A DNA stretch of 64,000 nucleotides from Prunella strophiata (taxonomy: Eukaryota; Chordata; Aves; Passeriformes; Prunellidae). The notes under the pieces were generated by a model. That model did no database searches. It saw only the letters and a program-made list of their open reading frames with translations, and was not told the DNA's origin. Positions 1-14,470 of the stretch are shown here, piece by piece; position 1 is the first letter of the stretch; the number at the start of each line of letters is the position of its first letter. The stretch is taken from contig JAZBQD010000013.1 in assembly GCA_036583965.1 (NCBI GenBank), forward strand, positions 2,830,144 to 2,894,143, given 5' to 3'. A program made the position numbers and the translations under genes.

Positions 1-3000
1 TTCCAGTGACAGGCAGGAGCTATGGGAATCTCTGTAGTGAGAACATGAGAGTCTGGGTACAGATAATAGTGTCCTGAAGACAGATTTGTTTAATGCAATA
101 GAGAAAAGCAGCCAGTGAAGATTCAAAGAATGAAGCTCAAGGCCAAGCAAGAGGCAAGGAGAAGATGCTCCAGCAAATGGGAATCCTGGAAACAACAGAT
201 GAGTTTTATCTGTGATGATGCATAAGAAAACATCTTGGAGACAGAAATATATCACAACTATTCTGCTGTTTTAAGGGAAAGAACTGGAGGAAAGGCAAAG
301 ATTAAGGCCAGGAATGAGAGAATAAAGTCACAGAAGCTAGGTAAGATTTCTAGGGTAAATTGAATAGTACATAAACACAGGAAGGAAGAAATCCTATATC
401 CATGAAAAAAAAGAAGGAAGAGATAGCAATAGAGGAAGGAAAGATGAGGCAAGAAGAGCAGATGGGCACATCTTACTATATCATACTGGCATAAGATCAG
501 CAGAAATCTGCACACAGGAAAAAAAAAAAAGACCAGAGGGAAAGGATTGACTCAGAATCTGTAAAGATGGGTCTGCACATATGGAATTTAATTACACTAG
601 GAGAAAAAAAAAGGGGGTGGGGAATAAATCCAGGGTGTTCATGGTGGAAGAAATTGCCTAGATCATCAGACTTCCATCAGAATGGTTTTGCTAGAGAAAG
701 GACATTCTTGGGAGTGGATCAGGACTGGAAAGTTGGCAAGAATAGACTTGCAGGGAGAGGCAGAGCAAAAGGCTTTGGAAGGAGAAGAGCAAAATACAGG
801 AACCATTTCAGTAGAAGTAATAAACACTGAATTCATGGAAAGTCTGGGGGAGAGCATGGGAGGACTGGCAATGTGATAGTTAAAGCTGGAAACTAAGCAA
901 CAGAGAATGAGTAATGTTTCACAGAGAACAAATCAAAAGAACATTGGTGAATGAAAAAACAGAAAAACAGACATAGGTTGAATGAGTATGCAGGAGCAGT
1001 AAGTTCCCAACAGGAGAAAAAGTCAAAAAAGGATTATAGAAGATTCACATGAATCGTAAGGGAGTTCAGAGGCAGCAGCTCAATGAAAGCATGAGAGGAA
1101 AGAGCAACATGGTGCAGAAAAAACATCCAAGAGCTGCTCAAAATGGTAGAGAGGAAAGCAGTACAGTGGAAGAATAAAGCAAATAGTTCTCATGATGGGA
1201 AGGACAAGGGAACTTAGGGAAGGACAAGAAAACTTCAGCACTTTTGTCAGGTTATTAACCTCACGACAAGACAGAATCATGGATTAAAACGCTGTTCCTA
1301 ATATAATAAGAGAAAGGAAGAGAGTGTCAATATCAGCATAAAAGGCAGAGCTATCATCAGGGATTCATTTGGGTAGGTAGGGTAGAGAGTATTTTCCAGC
1401 TCTAGGCCACACATAAAATTAACCATATGATCTATGTCAGAAGGTATCTACATCAGAACTGTGGATTTTCTAGGTTTCTTCTCCACAACTCAAATTAAAC
1501 ATTATTTTATCTGCAGAAGATAGATGAGAAGTAGAAGAAGTATTAGACTGCAGTCCAGGGCCAAAAAAATAAATCCCAAGAGGCTAAAGAGAATCCACGA
1601 TGTTCTCAGCAGTGTGACTCATGGGAGAGGACTTGGATGCTACCAAGCACAGATTACAGCTGCAGCCTACGCCTGGTCTCATTCTGCTTCTCCTTTGAAA
1701 TTCAGAAGCTTTGACAGTCATACACTCCTGCTGCCTGCAGGAGCTTCAGCAGGTACATCTCAGACAGCTGAGCTGTTGTTGGAGTTACTCTCTAATTCAA
1801 AGGACCTTTTTTTATAAGATGAATGTGAAGGAAGTTACCCGTGTTCTGGTTTTGATATGAAATTGCTTTGTGCCAAATCCAAAACACAGATATATGTTAC
1901 TTCACAGAAAATAACTCTGCAACCAGAAACATTTAAGTACAACATTGTACAATGGCCAATAAGCTCCTGGTTTCAAAAGCCAAGCCAAGCCATCATTTTG
2001 CCAGCTAGATAAAGTTCTGTAGAGACCTATAGAAACTAAGTTCTTTTTCACTCACAGTAAAGCAAACAGACCTTGGTATCTGATGCATCAACTTCTTTAG
2101 CTCCCATTTTTCCTTCACTGACACCTCCCCCTGAACAAAACCAAAACACCAACACAAAACCCCACCACCGACTAATTGCTGCTGCCAGAAAGAACCTAAC
2201 ATCCCTTTGAGGTTTAGCAGCTACAAGGATTTCTTTTCAGTCTCTTCTTTCAATTCTTTCCCTCTGGAGGGGTGATCACACCCTCCTCACACCCCAGCTG
2301 CAGTTACACACCCACCACCACACAGCAGAGGATCCCAGCCACTCCCTGCTGGCTCCTAACTCACAATTGATTATAAGCAGCTTATGTGGAATATTAGAAG
2401 ACACTTAATGAATATTAGAGGACACTGGTGGTTAAATTCCTTTCATCAGACTTCTTTTAAAAGGTCTTTTAATTAAGCAAGTTGGTCATAGATAGAGATG
2501 CAGGTTGCAGATTTAAAGAGGATGAAGGCCTGATTTATCCAAAAAGTGAAGCTAAAGCAGCAGTGCAAACATCTCTAGCAATAGTCTCAGTGTGTTTTTC
2601 ACCTCTTGTGCTCTGTAGAGTTTAAGTTCCTTAGATAATATTAGGTTTTTCCTCTTATTCAACCTTGCTTTTTCTACTGAGATGAAAAATATTTCTATGT
2701 GGCACTAAATGAGAGTGTAAAATGAGCTAGAGGAACATAAGTAATTATGGTGAAGTGGCATCCTATGATAAGTGACACTTTGGGGTGAGGGTATTCATAG
2801 TTCTTCTTCACCAGAAACAGTGACAGTATTTATTAAGAGAAAATAAGGATAAAAACATTCCAAACCCTGTAAAGTGTTGTGGCTGTGATCCACTTACTAT
2901 AAGAAGTAATGGTTTTGTTGACTTCAGTAGGTTTTGAAATGAGCCTGTATTTGGTTTTGAATGGGATGAAAATAAAAACAATGTATTTAACAGCACTGGA

Positions 3001-6000
3001 AGCAGGATACCAAAGTGCCAGCAATAGAGACTGTTTTACTGATGAAAATTTAGTATTCAGTGCATGATTCATACTCTTCATATATCAGAATATCTACGGT
3101 GAGAACTTCTGTAAGAATAGATACGAAAATAGTTTAATTTTCAGCTCCCCGCTTTTGTATGATCTCAGCATGACAGTATTTCTAGGAAATGCTGAAGCAT
3201 GATCAGTATCATTGTGTTCCAACATGGATTTCTTGCTCTGAACACATGTTCCCAGCCTGGCTTCTGCAGGTATTCACTATGTTTGTTCCTAGTTTCATCA
3301 GTCTTAGAAGAGCAGAGTCCAGATTTGACCACATCCATTTTGAGCCATGCTATGACAGGACTTGGCTGGATGGCTTCACGTATTCATAGGGCTATACTGA
3401 TCCTGTCAAAATTGTAGATGGCTTTCATATCATTCCAATAATATATTTTTTGTCTATAAAACAAATACAAAACATTAGGTATTGTATATTGATTAATATT
3501 ACTCTTAAAATGGATAAGGTAACAAAATAAGTTGCTAAATGTAAGTCCATCTTTTGAGGAAGCTTGTGTAGATTTTTAATCTAGGTATTTACTTTAACAT
3601 AGGAGTACCATGATTTAGATTTAGCTGGGCAAAGTTGTTATTTTTCTGCCTCAAGCAAGCTTGTAAATTGTCATTTTTCCCCAGACCTGAAACATATGAA
3701 TGACAGATGGATTTATTTTTGTTATTACCGATAAACCAAAATCCAGTAATTTTTCTTGATGTTCTATTTTTCATTGGTAACTGTACTACTACTAGTAATA
3801 TTAGCAGGTGTAGCTTCAAATTTTGTTGCACATAGTGATGATTTTTTGGTGTTCTATTAACGCTACCAGTACTTTTCTGTGTATATGTGTGTGAAGAGAA
3901 AGGGGGAGGAGGGTAATCACTGCTCCTCTTCAAGTTGTATTGCATGTAAGGGCATTCTCATCATCCAGATATTTTGCCCCTATTTTTTTTTTTTAATTCT
4001 TTGTAGTCCTGCAAGATTCCTAGTCATGCAGCCAGCATGTCTATATTTTTACTTACCCTTTAGCCCTTCGATTCTGTCTCTAAATAATCCATCTCTCTCC
4101 TGTTGTACAAGTTCTCCTTTGCTGAGGTCAGAGAAGTTTCCCTTTTATATCACACCCTAACTGGACATGTCTCTTCCTCTTTAAGGTATAGAGGTCAGCT
4201 CACCATTTGGGGACCCTGGTAATTTCATTCCTTTTGTTTGAAGCAGGCTCTTGAATCATATTTTGAGAACTGATGGGTTGATTTATGAGACTACACACAT
4301 GATCTACTGTTACTGGTAATAGTAAAACCCCCAAATTTTGCAGTTTTTGTCTGCATGAGTCTGTCCTACCAGGTTAAGGGGGATCCTCACTGACCAGCCA
4401 AATGTACACCAACACCTCACAGCACAGCTTTAACAGCAGCATCTCAGGTAGCTGCTTTTCTGTTCCTTTTACTCTTGGTGACATCTCTTCTTAACTCAAG
4501 TAGCTGCAGCACTAAAATTATCTGAAAGCTGAAAGGTGCTAATCGAGCCTTTAGTTTATTCATTATTCAGCAGTGGATCCTTAGTTATTCATTTCTCATA
4601 TTACCAGGAAAAAAATACTTCTGGTGACACTCTAGCCTACTATTAAGATGGCACATAAAGCTGGAATTTTATCGCTGATGCCTAACTCTTCTAGTTAGCA
4701 TTCTGCATTTCACACAGATGAGATATGCAGGAAAAAAAGCTGATGACTCACCATTTTATTTCTTTTTGCTCACTAAAAATCCACTGTTGATATCGTTGTA
4801 GAAGCAGCTCTGTGAAACAGGCACAGATCTGGGACATGAAATAATACATATGGTGGGGGTTACCCACAGCACATCCAGCCTTCAGTGGAGGGGCTGGACA
4901 CAAATTTCTCTCCAAGCCATGTTGGGTCAAACAGTGCAAAAGCTATTGCAGCTGTAAGGATTCCAAATCCACCTTAAACTCACAAAGCAGATTTACCAAG
5001 GGGAGAGGATATGAGGGAAATATCCACAATGCGCAGCAGAACAATAATTCATCTTGGAAACATCATTAAAGGACTACAAGGACATCTCTGAGGGCACTCA
5101 GATTACTTGGCTGACTGGGGTGAGGTGTGGGGTCTGTATTTTCAGTAATCTCAGGTACCACTAGTTAGGTATCCCACTGTTCCTTGATTAATAACTACCA
5201 GGATAATTGTGCCTAAAAGCACAGTTTTTGTTATGTTTTGGTTCATTTACAGCATACCTCAAGCCTTTTAAATTGAGATTTTAGAATCAGGTATTTTAAC
5301 TATGAAAAGGGCTACTGCCTTTTAAAGCCATCTCTGACTTGCAAACAACTTTTGCATCTTTGTTGTAGCAAGGCTAAAAAACTCCCCCTCAGGATGCATC
5401 TTAGTAGTAAGAGAACAACCCACAGTCTACCCAAAAAAACTACAAGCATTCCAGAAAACAGGCACATAAAATTTCCTACTTCTCAACTCCAGGAAAATGC
5501 CCAATAAGGTGTCTCCCCACCTCTGCCAAAGGCACAAAGGCAGGCAAGAGCTACAGTGCTCACAGCTGGCTTAGCTTTCAGCCCAAACCCACTTTACAGC
5601 AATTCCAGTTTGGTTTCAATCTCTTCCAGCTGGCAGCAATCCCATTAGGATGCAATGCCACTGACACACACCTACTGGCAGTCTCCTCATCCCAAAGAAT
5701 ATTTTGTGCCAAATAGTTCAGGAGAAATAAGCCCCAGTTTGTGTCACCTCTTTGCTGGCTGAAGGCTCAGTGCAATAGGGAAACCTGCACTCAAAGCTGT
5801 AAGTAATTATGCTCTGTTAGAGACACAGGAGTGGCACTGAACAAGTCAGTACATTGTCATCATGATACAGTTTGTGTCTCCTTGGCTATTCTGAGAACTC
5901 TTCTTATTTTCAGTTCATAAGAATGAGGTACAATTTTGGTTTGTATTTCAGATTCTCATGTCCACTGTTAACTAGTGTTCTGCACAAAAATAATTTTAAC

Positions 6001-8772
6001 TGTCCCTTCCTATTTTTTGTGTTGATTGCAGGAGGGAGCTCATTGGTAAGGGTGACATTTCTAAAGGTTCTCGCAAAAAATTAAAAAGAAGAGCCAAGTC
6101 CTTGACCTCTTGCACACCTGTATTCTTTTCTGAAATATCTTAATCTTGAATTTGTATTTCTTGTCTTCTGTTGATCACCACTTGCCTCTGACCAATCCTA
6201 ATAGAAGCTTAAGAAAACATAGTGAAAAATAATATTTTCTATGTATTTTGTGACTAGGCTAACTCTGAAAAAACATATCCTTTTAAATTACATCTTAGAT
6301 ATCATGGAATCTATAATTGATGATTCTGATAATAAGATGCAGACACCAAGTAAACAATGAGATTGATGTACTGTTAACATACCTCCATCAACTATAAATC
6401 TTTGCAACACAGATAAAGGCAGATCATGTCTAAGAAATTCCATTTGCACCTATATCTCACAGCTGAGTAAGAACAGTTCTGCATAGATTGACAGCATTCC
6501 ATCTGGTCTCCTTTAAAACAAACACTTTACTATTTTCTTGAATTGACTTGTTTATGTAAACTTTCAGTGAGGTCTGTGAATAATTCTTGACAGGTTAATC
6601 ATGAAAACATAATGTATCCAAAATCCAAAGCTACAGTTGTATAGATAAGCTTTGATGAGTTACAGGCTCCTGTCATTGGAAGTATCCAACACCACAAAGA
6701 AAATACTGAATGAAAATACCTAGATGCCATTATGGACACAGATAAGGTCACTAGTTATATCAACAAGTCCTGAGATGTTCTCTTGCTGTAGAAATTCTCA
6801 TACCTTTTCTCAAGTGTAGTGTCTCATAAGGCTGACTCCATTTTCCTTCTCCACCACAGCACTGCCAACCAATTTCTGTTCCCTCCTATCTTGCTAGTCC
6901 ATCCTTTTATATTACTCAGTGTCATTAGATGTATCTGTGCCCTATTAAGGGCAGACCTGTTCCAAATCTTTAGTGATTAAAACAGCTGCAACTCTTTAGG
7001 GGTGAAAATGCCTTCAGCACTGCCTCCCACACCTAGAGACTGTAATTGTGATGCTTACTGAGAAGTTCTCCCATCACTTGGTAATTAAGTCTACAATGTT
7101 TAAAGGTAGTCCCAGAGTTCCATATGCCTGTGTGCCCAATCTCCCCTTCAAAGCACACTTTTACTATAATGAGCATCACCCATTTCTTCCAGGTCAACTC
7201 TGCCTAAATGATTTCTGAATTAGAATATTCCGCTATTTTCTACTTGGGGTTCATTGCTTTCCAGTATCAGAAGACACAACTAGAAAAGCAACATAAAGTA
7301 ATCAAAAATACAGAGAAACTCAAACACTTCTAGTTCTTAATCTGAGGGAGAAAGGCAGCCCCAACCTGGCTTTAGAATAAAGGCTGGATCACGAAAATTC
7401 CTAAGTCACAGTGTGAATTAGAACAGTTTCCAGGTATCATCCCAAGAGGCCACAATATCAGTGGCTGTTCTTGGTTTCCTTGACTGCAGAAGTGGGAAAA
7501 GGGTAGAATTGCTATGCCATGGATACAGCAGAGAGAGAGGTTTTTCTTGTCACAGACCAGAGTAATATCCTCTGTAAACATTTAATTTTAGTTTATAACC
7601 TGCATGCACTGACAGAGGACTGTAAGAGATCCAATAATTCAGTTCCTTGTCTATATGGTAGGTTATCACTGTTATTACTTTATAGATGTTTTAACTTCTT
7701 TTATGTAGAATTTGCACCATTCAGGATTGCAAGGTACAATCAGGCCTCTTTGGAAAAAGGGAGAATTGTAGTCTGCAGTGTTAAAAGTCACTGATTCCTA
7801 CCTCTTCCTGATGCTACTTGATACTTTAATTTGTTTAGACCATTGTATATTTACTTGACTTGTGAGAGCAAATAATATTGTGCTGATATAATACTGAACT
7901 GCACATCAGCCTCAAGTCTTGCCACATTTAAAACAATTGTTGATCCCTTGAACCTAGTAGCCAAAAATTTGTTCCTGTAACTTAAAAAAAATTACATAAA
8001 GTCTTCAGTATTCTGTTTCTTTTTGTGAGCACACATGCAAAAAGCAAACTTGACACACCTGTGTAATCACAGCTATGAGGCAAAGTTCAGATTTGCTTTC
8101 AGGAACATTCACAGCATGAAACATAATCAGAGGACTTATTGCACATCTAGTCAGGGAACAGAAACAATATGATAGTAGAACAATTGTTCAAATTTGGAGT
8201 AGGCTAGCCTTAGAATTTTAAATACCTACATAAATGTCACCGAATTATAAATTAAGGTGAGTTTATCTGTTCATGGACATAGATGAATTGAAAAAGAGAT
8301 TAAAAACATGTCTCTGAAATGACTGATTAAGGTGAGGTTTTACCATTACCGAGCAATATAACATGGAAGCTCAGTAGATTCTTAGCAATGGTAAGAATAT
8401 ATGAATATCTTCCTGTCACAAAATGGCTTCTACTGTGGTACCCTGAACTCTGCCAAATTTAAAAGGTCAGGCACTGAAAGGCATCTTGAGAGAAAATCTT
8501 CTTGCCAAGGCCTGTTGCAGCAATCAACTTGCTGGCAGTACTGAGAGATGCTCCAGTGCAACAGTGTTAATTCTGGAAAATTTTAGTTAGTAATAGATTT
8601 GGTTATTTGGTTAATGCATCATATGCATTAATTTACTGAATTGAGTGCTTTAAATTATATAAAAAATATATCCTGTAGTATTGGTTTGAATCCTCTCCTG
8701 TAACATAAACACTAGAGAGGGGCAACAGCCAGTATCCTGGTCTTTCTTTCCTCATAAGACATCCAAACAAAA

Positions 8773-8773
<1 letters not shown>

Positions 8774-8811
<38 letters not shown>

Positions 8812-8823
8812 AAAAAAAAAAAA
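8774..8823 (+). repeat. Long poly(A) tract
   Basis: A run of A about 37 bases long is interrupted by one C and followed by about 12 more A. It may be the tail of an old retroposed sequence, or simple-sequence expansion. No recognisable retroposon body or target-site duplication is visible beside it. Confidence 0.9.
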
Positions 8824-10366
8824 CCTAATGCATATATATGTATAAATAGATATTATATATTCAAAAGAAATCATATTTTGCTAACACATTCCAATATTTG
8901 GATTATATGACTTGAGCTGGTAATATTCAGAGACAAAACTCTTTACTTGAAAAACCCAGCCTAATAGCTCAAATTGTATTATCTTCAGAAAGATGTTCCC
9001 TTAGCTGGCAGGTAAGTATCCTTTTGAATCATACACACTTTTCTCTTTTAAAGGCAGGAATATAATAACCAGGTGCATGCCCCCCTCTGAAGAGCAAGCC
9101 CTCTCAGAGCTAAACACCCAGCTGGGCTTTTGTTGCTGTGCCATGACACTGAATTGTAATCAATTCAGCTCCACTGTGTTGTTTCCTTCCACAGCACAAC
9201 TGTGTCAACTGTATTTGTACATCAACACTTGCTATGCTGCCTAATTGTATTTGTGTTCGTGCAGTTTATGAAGATAAAGGTGCTTATTCCACATTGTCTG
9301 GGCAAGGTCTGAAAATACAGAAAGCAGGCACTGAAAATCAGTAGAAACACACTGGGAATGTATGCTAGAATACTGCCTGGATTATCAGGAAAAACTGATA
9401 AAAGATTTGGATTACTGGTGCTGTTCCAGTGAAGCCTTTCCAGTGCCATGACCAAACCGTTGTTGAGATACTCTGAGGAGGAAGCCAATGCCAGCCCAGT
9501 CACTATCAAGGAAACAGGGCAGGTAGGTAGGGAATGGCAACTGCATTATGACTTACAAATATTTATGGGGAACCATGAAAATATCTTCATAATTAACTAG
9601 TAAATCTTGGTTAAACATTACATTATAGACAGTAGGAGTGGGATTCATCTGTGCAGATTTAGCATCTGCTTGTAGGTGGCTACCTCAGAGCTACTCACTC
9701 AGTGCTTCCCTCAGAGGCAGTGGAGAGGAGCTGTCATTTCCAGAGGTCAGCTCAATCTCACACTAACATGGTAGTCAGAAACTAGTCTGGGTAACTCCAA
9801 TGGAGAAATCTCTTTTTCTTCCACCAGCTAAAAGGGAAGCCTTAACAACTACTCCATATGTACATGTCCATGTTATGGACGTCTGAAAGTGATGAGAATA
9901 AATCCTTCCAACTGCCAAGTCCAGGCAATTACTATTTAATAAATCCACTGTAAAAATAGCAGATTAACTAATTGTAGTTTCTGTGAAATTATGATTAATT
10001 TTCTGGTCCTTATTCTTGATGTATGTGAGCAAAACAAACACTTAGAATTTTTGGATTTGCCTCTAAGTTTTTCTGTTGGCCAAGGTGTTGACTGGTAATC
10101 CAACAGGTTATTTCTGCAATGTAAAATTATGTGGAAGTGTTATCACATTTGTCTTTTTGATGTGATGGCTCAGGAATCCAGAGAAGAAACAACTCTCTGG
10201 TATAAAGGGCTTAAAGAGAAAACAAAAGGCAAATAGGATTTGTTGGGTAAAACCATGTTCCCTAATGATTCACTGGGTGTCCAATACTGAATAATAAAAT
10301 GGGATTCCGAGAAGAGTTGAGCTTCTGCTAAACCACAGAAAATAATGTTCTGAGCTGAAGAAGTTA

Positions 10367-10395
10367 AAAAAAAAAAAAAAAAACAAAAAAAAAAC
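10367..10395 (+). repeat. A-rich simple sequence
   Basis: Two poly(A) runs are separated by a single C, followed by an A/C-rich stretch. Low-complexity tract with no associated gene. Confidence 0.85.
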
Positions 10396-13300
10396 ACCAA
10401 AAAAACCCCCCAAAAATAACATACAGAGCTGTTGTCTTCTGAATTTTTGCCATGTGTTTTGTTAGTTGTGAGTTTAAATGTATTTAATAGTAACCAATGT
10501 TTGAAGTCTGGGTAGGATGGAAGAGATGGCTCCATCACTAATCTGTTCCTTCCATCCAACTCCACCAGTGCCCTTCAGTGTTAAGGAAAAGCAACAGTTC
10601 AGAGAAGAGTGTTTTCTCTGTAGCCTTCATGCCAAGGGTTAAATTCTGTCCTTGATTCCACCTGAAAGCTAAAACAACTTAAATTGTTAATATGTATCAA
10701 CTCCTGATTCAATAACAGAATAAATCAAACTGTATTTAGCCCTTCTCTGTCATCTTGTCTATCCCACATACCTTAAATTGCCAGGGAACTTTGCAAAGAG
10801 AATCGATTTTGGTTGCTTTGGAACACTATTGTTTTTCTTGGGATTATTCTTTCATCAATATAATAGCTGAAATTTGGACTTCCTAATCACCATTCTTGAA
10901 TTCTGGAAATTTTAATAAAAATGTGAACTTTGAATATAACATACAAAATATAAGTTATATTATCCTCTTAAGTAAGTGAAGGAATCTGTTGTAACTAGTA
11001 ATGGATGTGGATTTATTCTGGATACTTTGGAGATCACAAAGAACAAAATTTAATTATTTTTAAATAAAAATAGGACAATTCTTCTCTCTAAGTATAAATA
11101 TGATTTTATGTACATAGGCCAAGATTATGATTTTTAAGGGTCTTTGAATAAGTTTTCTCTTAGGAAAAAGAAAATAGTAGATTGTTTGTGTAGAAACTGT
11201 TACTGCTGGCTGAGGGTGGGTTCTGTCAACCCTAACATGGGAATAACACTCCCATTTTCTCAGTAAAAAAAAAGCATGATTCAAATAACTGATAACTTAT
11301 GAATTAGTTTGTGATGCAAGTAGAGAGTTACTGAGTTTGTCATTGGGCCTGTGACCTCACTGAAACCATCTACAAAACTTCAACATTGCTGTTCCTAAAG
11401 GCAAGGGAGAGCCTGATCAGTGAAACTGTGTGTGCTGGGCTCTCTCCAACTGAAATAAATGACAAAACTTCCAGTGACTCCTGTGAAAGCAGGACCAAAA
11501 CTTTAGCAGAAACAGTCAGATTCAGCTCTTGTTTTCAGTTACATAAATCTGAAGAATCTCTTCTGAAATAAGGGGGATTACAGTGATTTAACCCCAAGGA
11601 ATTGAAAGTATTTTTCTTTAATTCATGGAGGGGGAGAGAGAAAAAGGCATCATTCCCTTATATTGCCTCATCCCTGTGTATCAACTAAGGCTGCTGTCAA
11701 AATCCTTATCTGCTTAAGCTGGAGAGGAAGAGCTGACTTCACCATTTAAGGATTTGAGCTTTTATTACCTACTGAATTTTCTGTTATCCTTATCCCCTTC
11801 CCCACCGCTTAGCAGGTAGATTCCTTAAGAAGGGACAAATTTCTGTTTCTATCTACACTTCTTAAAATGTAACATACCTTGTTCCATCCATGAGTAGTCA
11901 GAACTGAGACAACCAGAACCCTTCCACTTCAGTCCTTCAGAGCTACCTGGCTGGTTATTTTTAGATTATCAACACTAAATTCAAAACCAAGGTCTGCAAC
12001 TGAAACATGAATCTGTTCTGGAGGCTTACAAAATTCAAGGTAGTACCTCCAGAAGACTTATTCAACTCTTCTCACCAGTGGCCTGTGAAGTGACAAGCAC
12101 ATAATCTCAGCCTGAGGTGTAGCATTCTTTATGTAGCATGCAGAGTTTATTCCTCTCTGTAAGGTCCATTGTCAGAATGAAATTTCCATGCCTTACACAG
12201 AATTAACCAGCTTTTCTTCCTTATAAGCATGCATATGTACACAGAAGGGGTTTCTTCTCGGAAAATGCAATCAGTGCTTTGGTAACAAAAGATAGCATGA
12301 GTTTTTCTCCTAAATATGCCTTATAACTAAGAGGTTTTCTTTTGATTACACCTGCCACTTTCTTCTTGAAGACTGGTTCTTCATCCTTCTATACACATAG
12401 GCCTCTCCTCTGATAATGTCCTTAATCCAAGGGCAGGGATCTGTGCTTTTTGCATGATAGCTTCCAAACAAATGATTTGATGGAGACAGCCACATTAATG
12501 GCAAAACACTCTCTGCTCTGCAGAGCTGTGTCTGTTCAGCTGTCAAATCTGTGCCTGTTGAAGAAAAGTGAGGATTTCTGCCTATAACAGCACCTAAGGC
12601 ATCAGCTTGGACTTCAAACATCTATATCCATAAAGTCAGAAAAATTCCCCCTAAGTCCAAAATACACACTCATTTTTTGCCCCTTTGTGATCCACAAGTA
12701 GGTATTCAGAGCACCTGACCTGCTGTTGTAACCTCCATAGATGAAATGTTGATGGCCACCCGAAGGGTGTGACCCACAATGGCGCGAAACACTGAGCCCA
12801 AATAAAAATCAATTTGTGGGTGTGAGGCTATCAGTAAATGGATATAAACAAATATAAAGAAATGCTGGAGGGAAATCTAGTGAATTTTTCTCAAATCTTC
12901 CCAGGAAAATGTTGAGATAGGTCAGCATCTTGCAGAATAAATACTGCAAGAACACACGTTAAACAGCTTGCACAGTGAAACAGCCAAAAGCAGATCAGAT
13001 CAGTTCTATGAGCAGAAATTAAACTGACATCTATTTGTCTGCAGCTCTCTCAGCTAACATTGAAGGCTTGGGGGTTCTGTGTATGAAGCATTCACCCAAA
13101 ATGCAAATGCAAAGATACCAAAAAACTTGTGGTTCACAAGTGCAGATGGGAGCCGTCCACAGGTGCAGATTAATAAGAACCCTCCTCATTCCTTCACATG
13201 CATGGGCACACACAGAGAGGGAACGCATCCAGGCTCTGCAGAGCCACACATCCTTCCAATGAGCAGATGAGACTGCTACCAGGAGGACTTATTACAGAAA

Positions 13301-13797
13301 TTTGGCAGCAGGAGTCTTTTCCGATAGAATGTTATCCAGGCTGCATTTCCCTGGGAGGAGGTGCTACATAGTGTGGAGGTTCTTCTCCCAACAGGCAGAA
13401 TCTAATGGATTATCTTTCTGAATCATTAAGGGAACGCAACGGATCTTATTAAGGCTCAGGTATTGGCTATTAATGGGTTACAATTCAGGCTAGGAAAGGG
13501 AGACCACTTAATTTTTAGAAGGGCCCAAGCTGAAGCAGTAGCTATAGAAGGCCGGTATCCCTTGAGAAGGTCATTTTCACTGTATCAGCAGCCTGCCTCC
13601 CTTTACTATTTTTTGTCTACACACAGCGAAATGTTCCTACCTCACAGTGACACTCATATTTTTTATCCAGCAGAAGCATAGCTTATTGTTTCAAAATGAC
13701 ATCTTTTCCTTCTCGCTATAAAAGTGCCTTTTTATTTTGGAAATGTTCATCACTGAACTGATTTAAGAGAGAAGGAAATGCGGAATATTGCACTCAC

Positions 13798-14300
13798 CTC
13801 TCCAGCACCAGGCAGGCAGCCTCCTCCTCCTCAATCCATCAGTACAAACGCTCGCATCCACTGACGCCTCTCCTCTGCTTTGGCCCTTTTTCACATCAGC
13901 ATCTGTGATTTGCCGAGCAGACACACCACGACTGCAGGGACTAGCCCCGCAGCCCCAGCAGGAGCAGGAACCTGCCCTTTCCCATCTTCTCCCTAGAAAA
14001 CACAACCGTAAAAACCCGGGCTGTTCGAAAGGCGGCCGTGGGAGCACTTGTCCGGCGGCCCCCCGCGGGAGACAGGGAGGTGCTCCGCGCTCTCGCCGGG
14101 GAGCCGGGCAGGGGGAGCGCGGGGCTGGCGCTGGAGGAGGAGCCGGAGCCGCCAGCCCGTTTCCACGCCAACGGCGGGGGTACCGCGGGCGGGGCGGCGG
14201 CGCGGCCGGCGGGCGGCTCCGCTCCGGCTCCGCTCCGGCTCCCGCCCGGGGGGCGGCCGGGCCCGCAGCCCCCGCAGCCCCCGCCCCGCCGCGGCGCAGA
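13798..14300 (-). other. Candidate non-coding first exon of a minus-strand gene (possibly GNAZ)
   Basis: On the minus strand the CpG island runs into a consensus donor (GAG|GTGAGT) with the exon's last base at 13798. The upstream boundary is not determined, and 14300 is only a placeholder inside the island. Frames across this stretch are long only because it is GC-rich; their Arg/Pro/Ala-rich translations resemble no known protein, so I treat the exon as 5' untranslated. The GNAZ link is inferred from the known nesting of GNAZ within RSPH14. A promoter for another antisense or divergent transcript is the alternative. Confidence 0.4.
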
Positions 14301-14470
14301 AGGAGCTGGGTGTTGGCGAGGGGTTTGTGCCTCTTTCCCGGCTCGTACGCTCCGCTGCACTCGCGCGTTACATAATGTGCGGGTACAGACGTGCCACGGG
14401 CTCTGCCTCTGCACAACTGCATCCGCACCCGGGGCCGCTCCGCGGGTCCATGTTCGCTGCAGCACAGCAG
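13930..14470 (-). promoter_or_regulatory. CpG island, candidate promoter (GNAZ-like nested gene)
   Basis: This is the strongest CpG-dense block in the left half of the window, standing out from AT-rich surroundings. It contains adjacent GC-box motifs (GGGCGG at 14187-14192 and 14192-14197) and short CGGCTCCGCTC repeats near 14215-14240, with no TATA box apparent. CpG islands of this size usually mark promoters. A consensus splice donor reading on the minus strand lies just left of it, so transcription toward lower coordinates is favoured. In human, GNAZ (G-protein alpha-z) lies inside an RSPH14 intron in opposite orientation with a non-coding first exon. Position and direction here fit that arrangement, but no GNAZ coding sequence is in the window. 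Confidence 0.6.

Larger units (their letters stand above)
1..13700. other. Non-coding, AT-rich stretch without recognisable exons
   Basis: I see no open reading frame resembling a known protein and no exon with matching splice sites on either strand. The longest frames are short and contain simple or stop-rich sequence. If the neighbouring assignments are right, this is at once part of a long RSPH14 intron (plus strand) and the first intron of a nested minus-strand gene. It holds homopolymer tracts at 8774-8823 and 10367-10395, listed separately, and otherwise ordinary intronic sequence. Confidence 0.6.
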
